From positions 30,480,154-30,502,653 of the forward strand of contig CM022679.1 in the NCBI GenBank assembly GCA_012295275.1: a DNA stretch of 22,500 nucleotides, read 5' to 3'. Source of the stretch: Chrysomallon squamiferum. Its lineage: Eukaryota; Mollusca; Gastropoda; Neomphalida; Peltospiridae. A model generated the notes under the pieces. It saw only the letters and a list, made by a program, of their open reading frames with translations. It was not told the DNA's origin and searched no databases. Below, piece by piece: positions 20,845-22,500 of this stretch (within the stretch, counting starts at the first letter, position 1; every line of letters starts with the position of its first letter). The position numbers were made by a program, and so were the translations under genes.

Positions 20845-21057
20845 ATAGAGCACTAGTACACTAACTGATAAAACAGACGTACACGAACGTACATACGTAC
20901 ATGCTTATACCACCAAATTTAGTACATTATATAATGAACTGAAATTCTCTAGATCAACACAGACAGACAGACAGAAAGGCGGACGGAAAGTTAACTCGTG
21001 GACAGATGAATCGATAAGTCTGTCTGTTTTAATTATCCCCAACAATAGCAATTAACA
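20581..21057. repeat. Short (ATT), (GAT), (AATA) and (ACAG) repeats
   Basis: ATT at about 20605-20625, T-run at about 20669-20685, GAT at about 20710-20730, a clean AAAT tetranucleotide tract at about 20801-20846, and ACAG units at about 20959-20977. No gene. Confidence 0.85.
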
Positions 21058-21385
21058 AAAAAAAAAAAAAAAAAAAAAAAAAAGATAGAAATTTCTTACT
21101 ATTATCTTCTCTTTTTGTTATCGTTAAGAAAAACAAACGGAAACCCACCATAAAAAAACAACAACAACAAGAAATAAAAAAGCACAAACAAAACAGCAAC
21201 AAAAAAAGCACAAACAAAACAGCAACAAAAAACAATAAACAACAAAAAAAACCCCAACAACAGAAGAACAAACAAACAAAAGAAAATAAACACAAAACAA
21301 AAGCAAACAAACAAACAAACAAAAACAACCAACAACAAGGAAAACAAACAACAAAAACAAACAAACAAACAAAACAAATATTAGA
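21058..21385. repeat. Poly-A and (AAAC)n/(AAC)n array
   Basis: 26-base poly-A run at about 21057-21083, then A/C-rich AAAC, AAC and AGCACAAAC units to about 21377. The unit 'agcacaaacaaaacagcaac' is repeated directly at about 21181 and 21207. Very few G or T. Minus-strand Phe/Cys/Leu frames are artefacts. It resembles the A/C-rich stretch at 9995-10345. Confidence 0.93.
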
Positions 21386-22240
<855 letters not shown>

Positions 22241-22500
22241 CTTATAGATATATGGAACGTATGTATGTATGTATGTATGTTTGTATGCATGTATGCTTGA
22301 ATGTATATTTGCATGTATGCATGTATTCTTATATATGTGTGTGTGTGTGTGTGTTTGTTCAGGCATATATGTTTGTATTTGTATATGTGTATAAGTTAGA
22401 AGTGATAGTCATTTCTTGACAAATGTTAACAGAAAAATTCTGTATAATTGCAACACTGAGATAAAGGTTGTTAAAATCAAGACTAAAAAAAGCTAATTAT
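22241..22500. repeat. (TATG)n and (TG)n array, then unique end
   Basis: TATG tetranucleotides at about 22258-22330 and TG at about 22336-22354. From about 22390 to the window end is unique AT-rich sequence without a gene. Confidence 0.88.

Overview
The window is animal nuclear DNA. It carries the 3' part of one multi-exon gene on the + strand, set in AT-rich non-coding DNA that is unusually full of simple repeats. Three features point to a eukaryote: phase-consistent introns with GT/AG ends, an AATAAA signal after the stop codon, and a secreted two-TSP1 plus trypsin-fold architecture. Kilobases of (GA)n/(TC)n, (TAC)n, (AAT)n, (TATG)n, (AAAC)n and poly-A tracts suggest a repeat-rich invertebrate, such as a mollusc or a decapod crustacean. 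The sequence alone does not settle which.

The gene occupies about 9.8-14.75 kb. Three exons are secure: 10586-11183 (acidic linker and two thrombospondin type-1 repeats), 12504-12634 (basic linker, zymogen cysteine, activation site R|IVGG) and 13991-14674 (rest of the S1 catalytic domain, with His, Asp and Ser all in one exon, then the stop). Their reading phases join cleanly (phase 1, then phase 0). A fourth, upstream exon at 9834-9944 (37 codons, phase 0 at both ends, in frame with the TSP1 exon) is likely but unproven. The signal-peptide exon and promoter are not established. Weak candidates are an ORF at 3139-3273 and a DR1 plus TATA-like element at 9267-9288.

The predicted protein is a secreted trypsin-like zymogen. 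It has Asp at the S1-pocket base and all five disulfide pairs expected of a two-chain S1 protease. After cleavage at R|IVGG, the TSP1-bearing chain should stay tethered to the catalytic chain by the Cys1-Cys122 type disulfide. The TSP1 repeats are Arg-rich and look suited to binding matrix or heparan-type polymers.

Region by region: 1-840 is compound TG/TATG/GA arrays. 841-3560 is AT-rich sequence with short repeats. 3561-6165 is mostly (TAC)n-type trinucleotide arrays, including a 111-bp duplicated unit. 6240-9720 mixes GA, TA, GTT, ATC and long poly-A tracts with unique islands. 9.8-14.75 kb is the gene. 14.75-22.5 kb is AT-rich with further TC, AAT, GA, TTC and AAAC arrays. A few short open segments next to splice-like sites, on both strands, are recorded as low-confidence candidate exons. 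I see no rRNA, tRNA, CRISPR array, viral gene or intact transposon.
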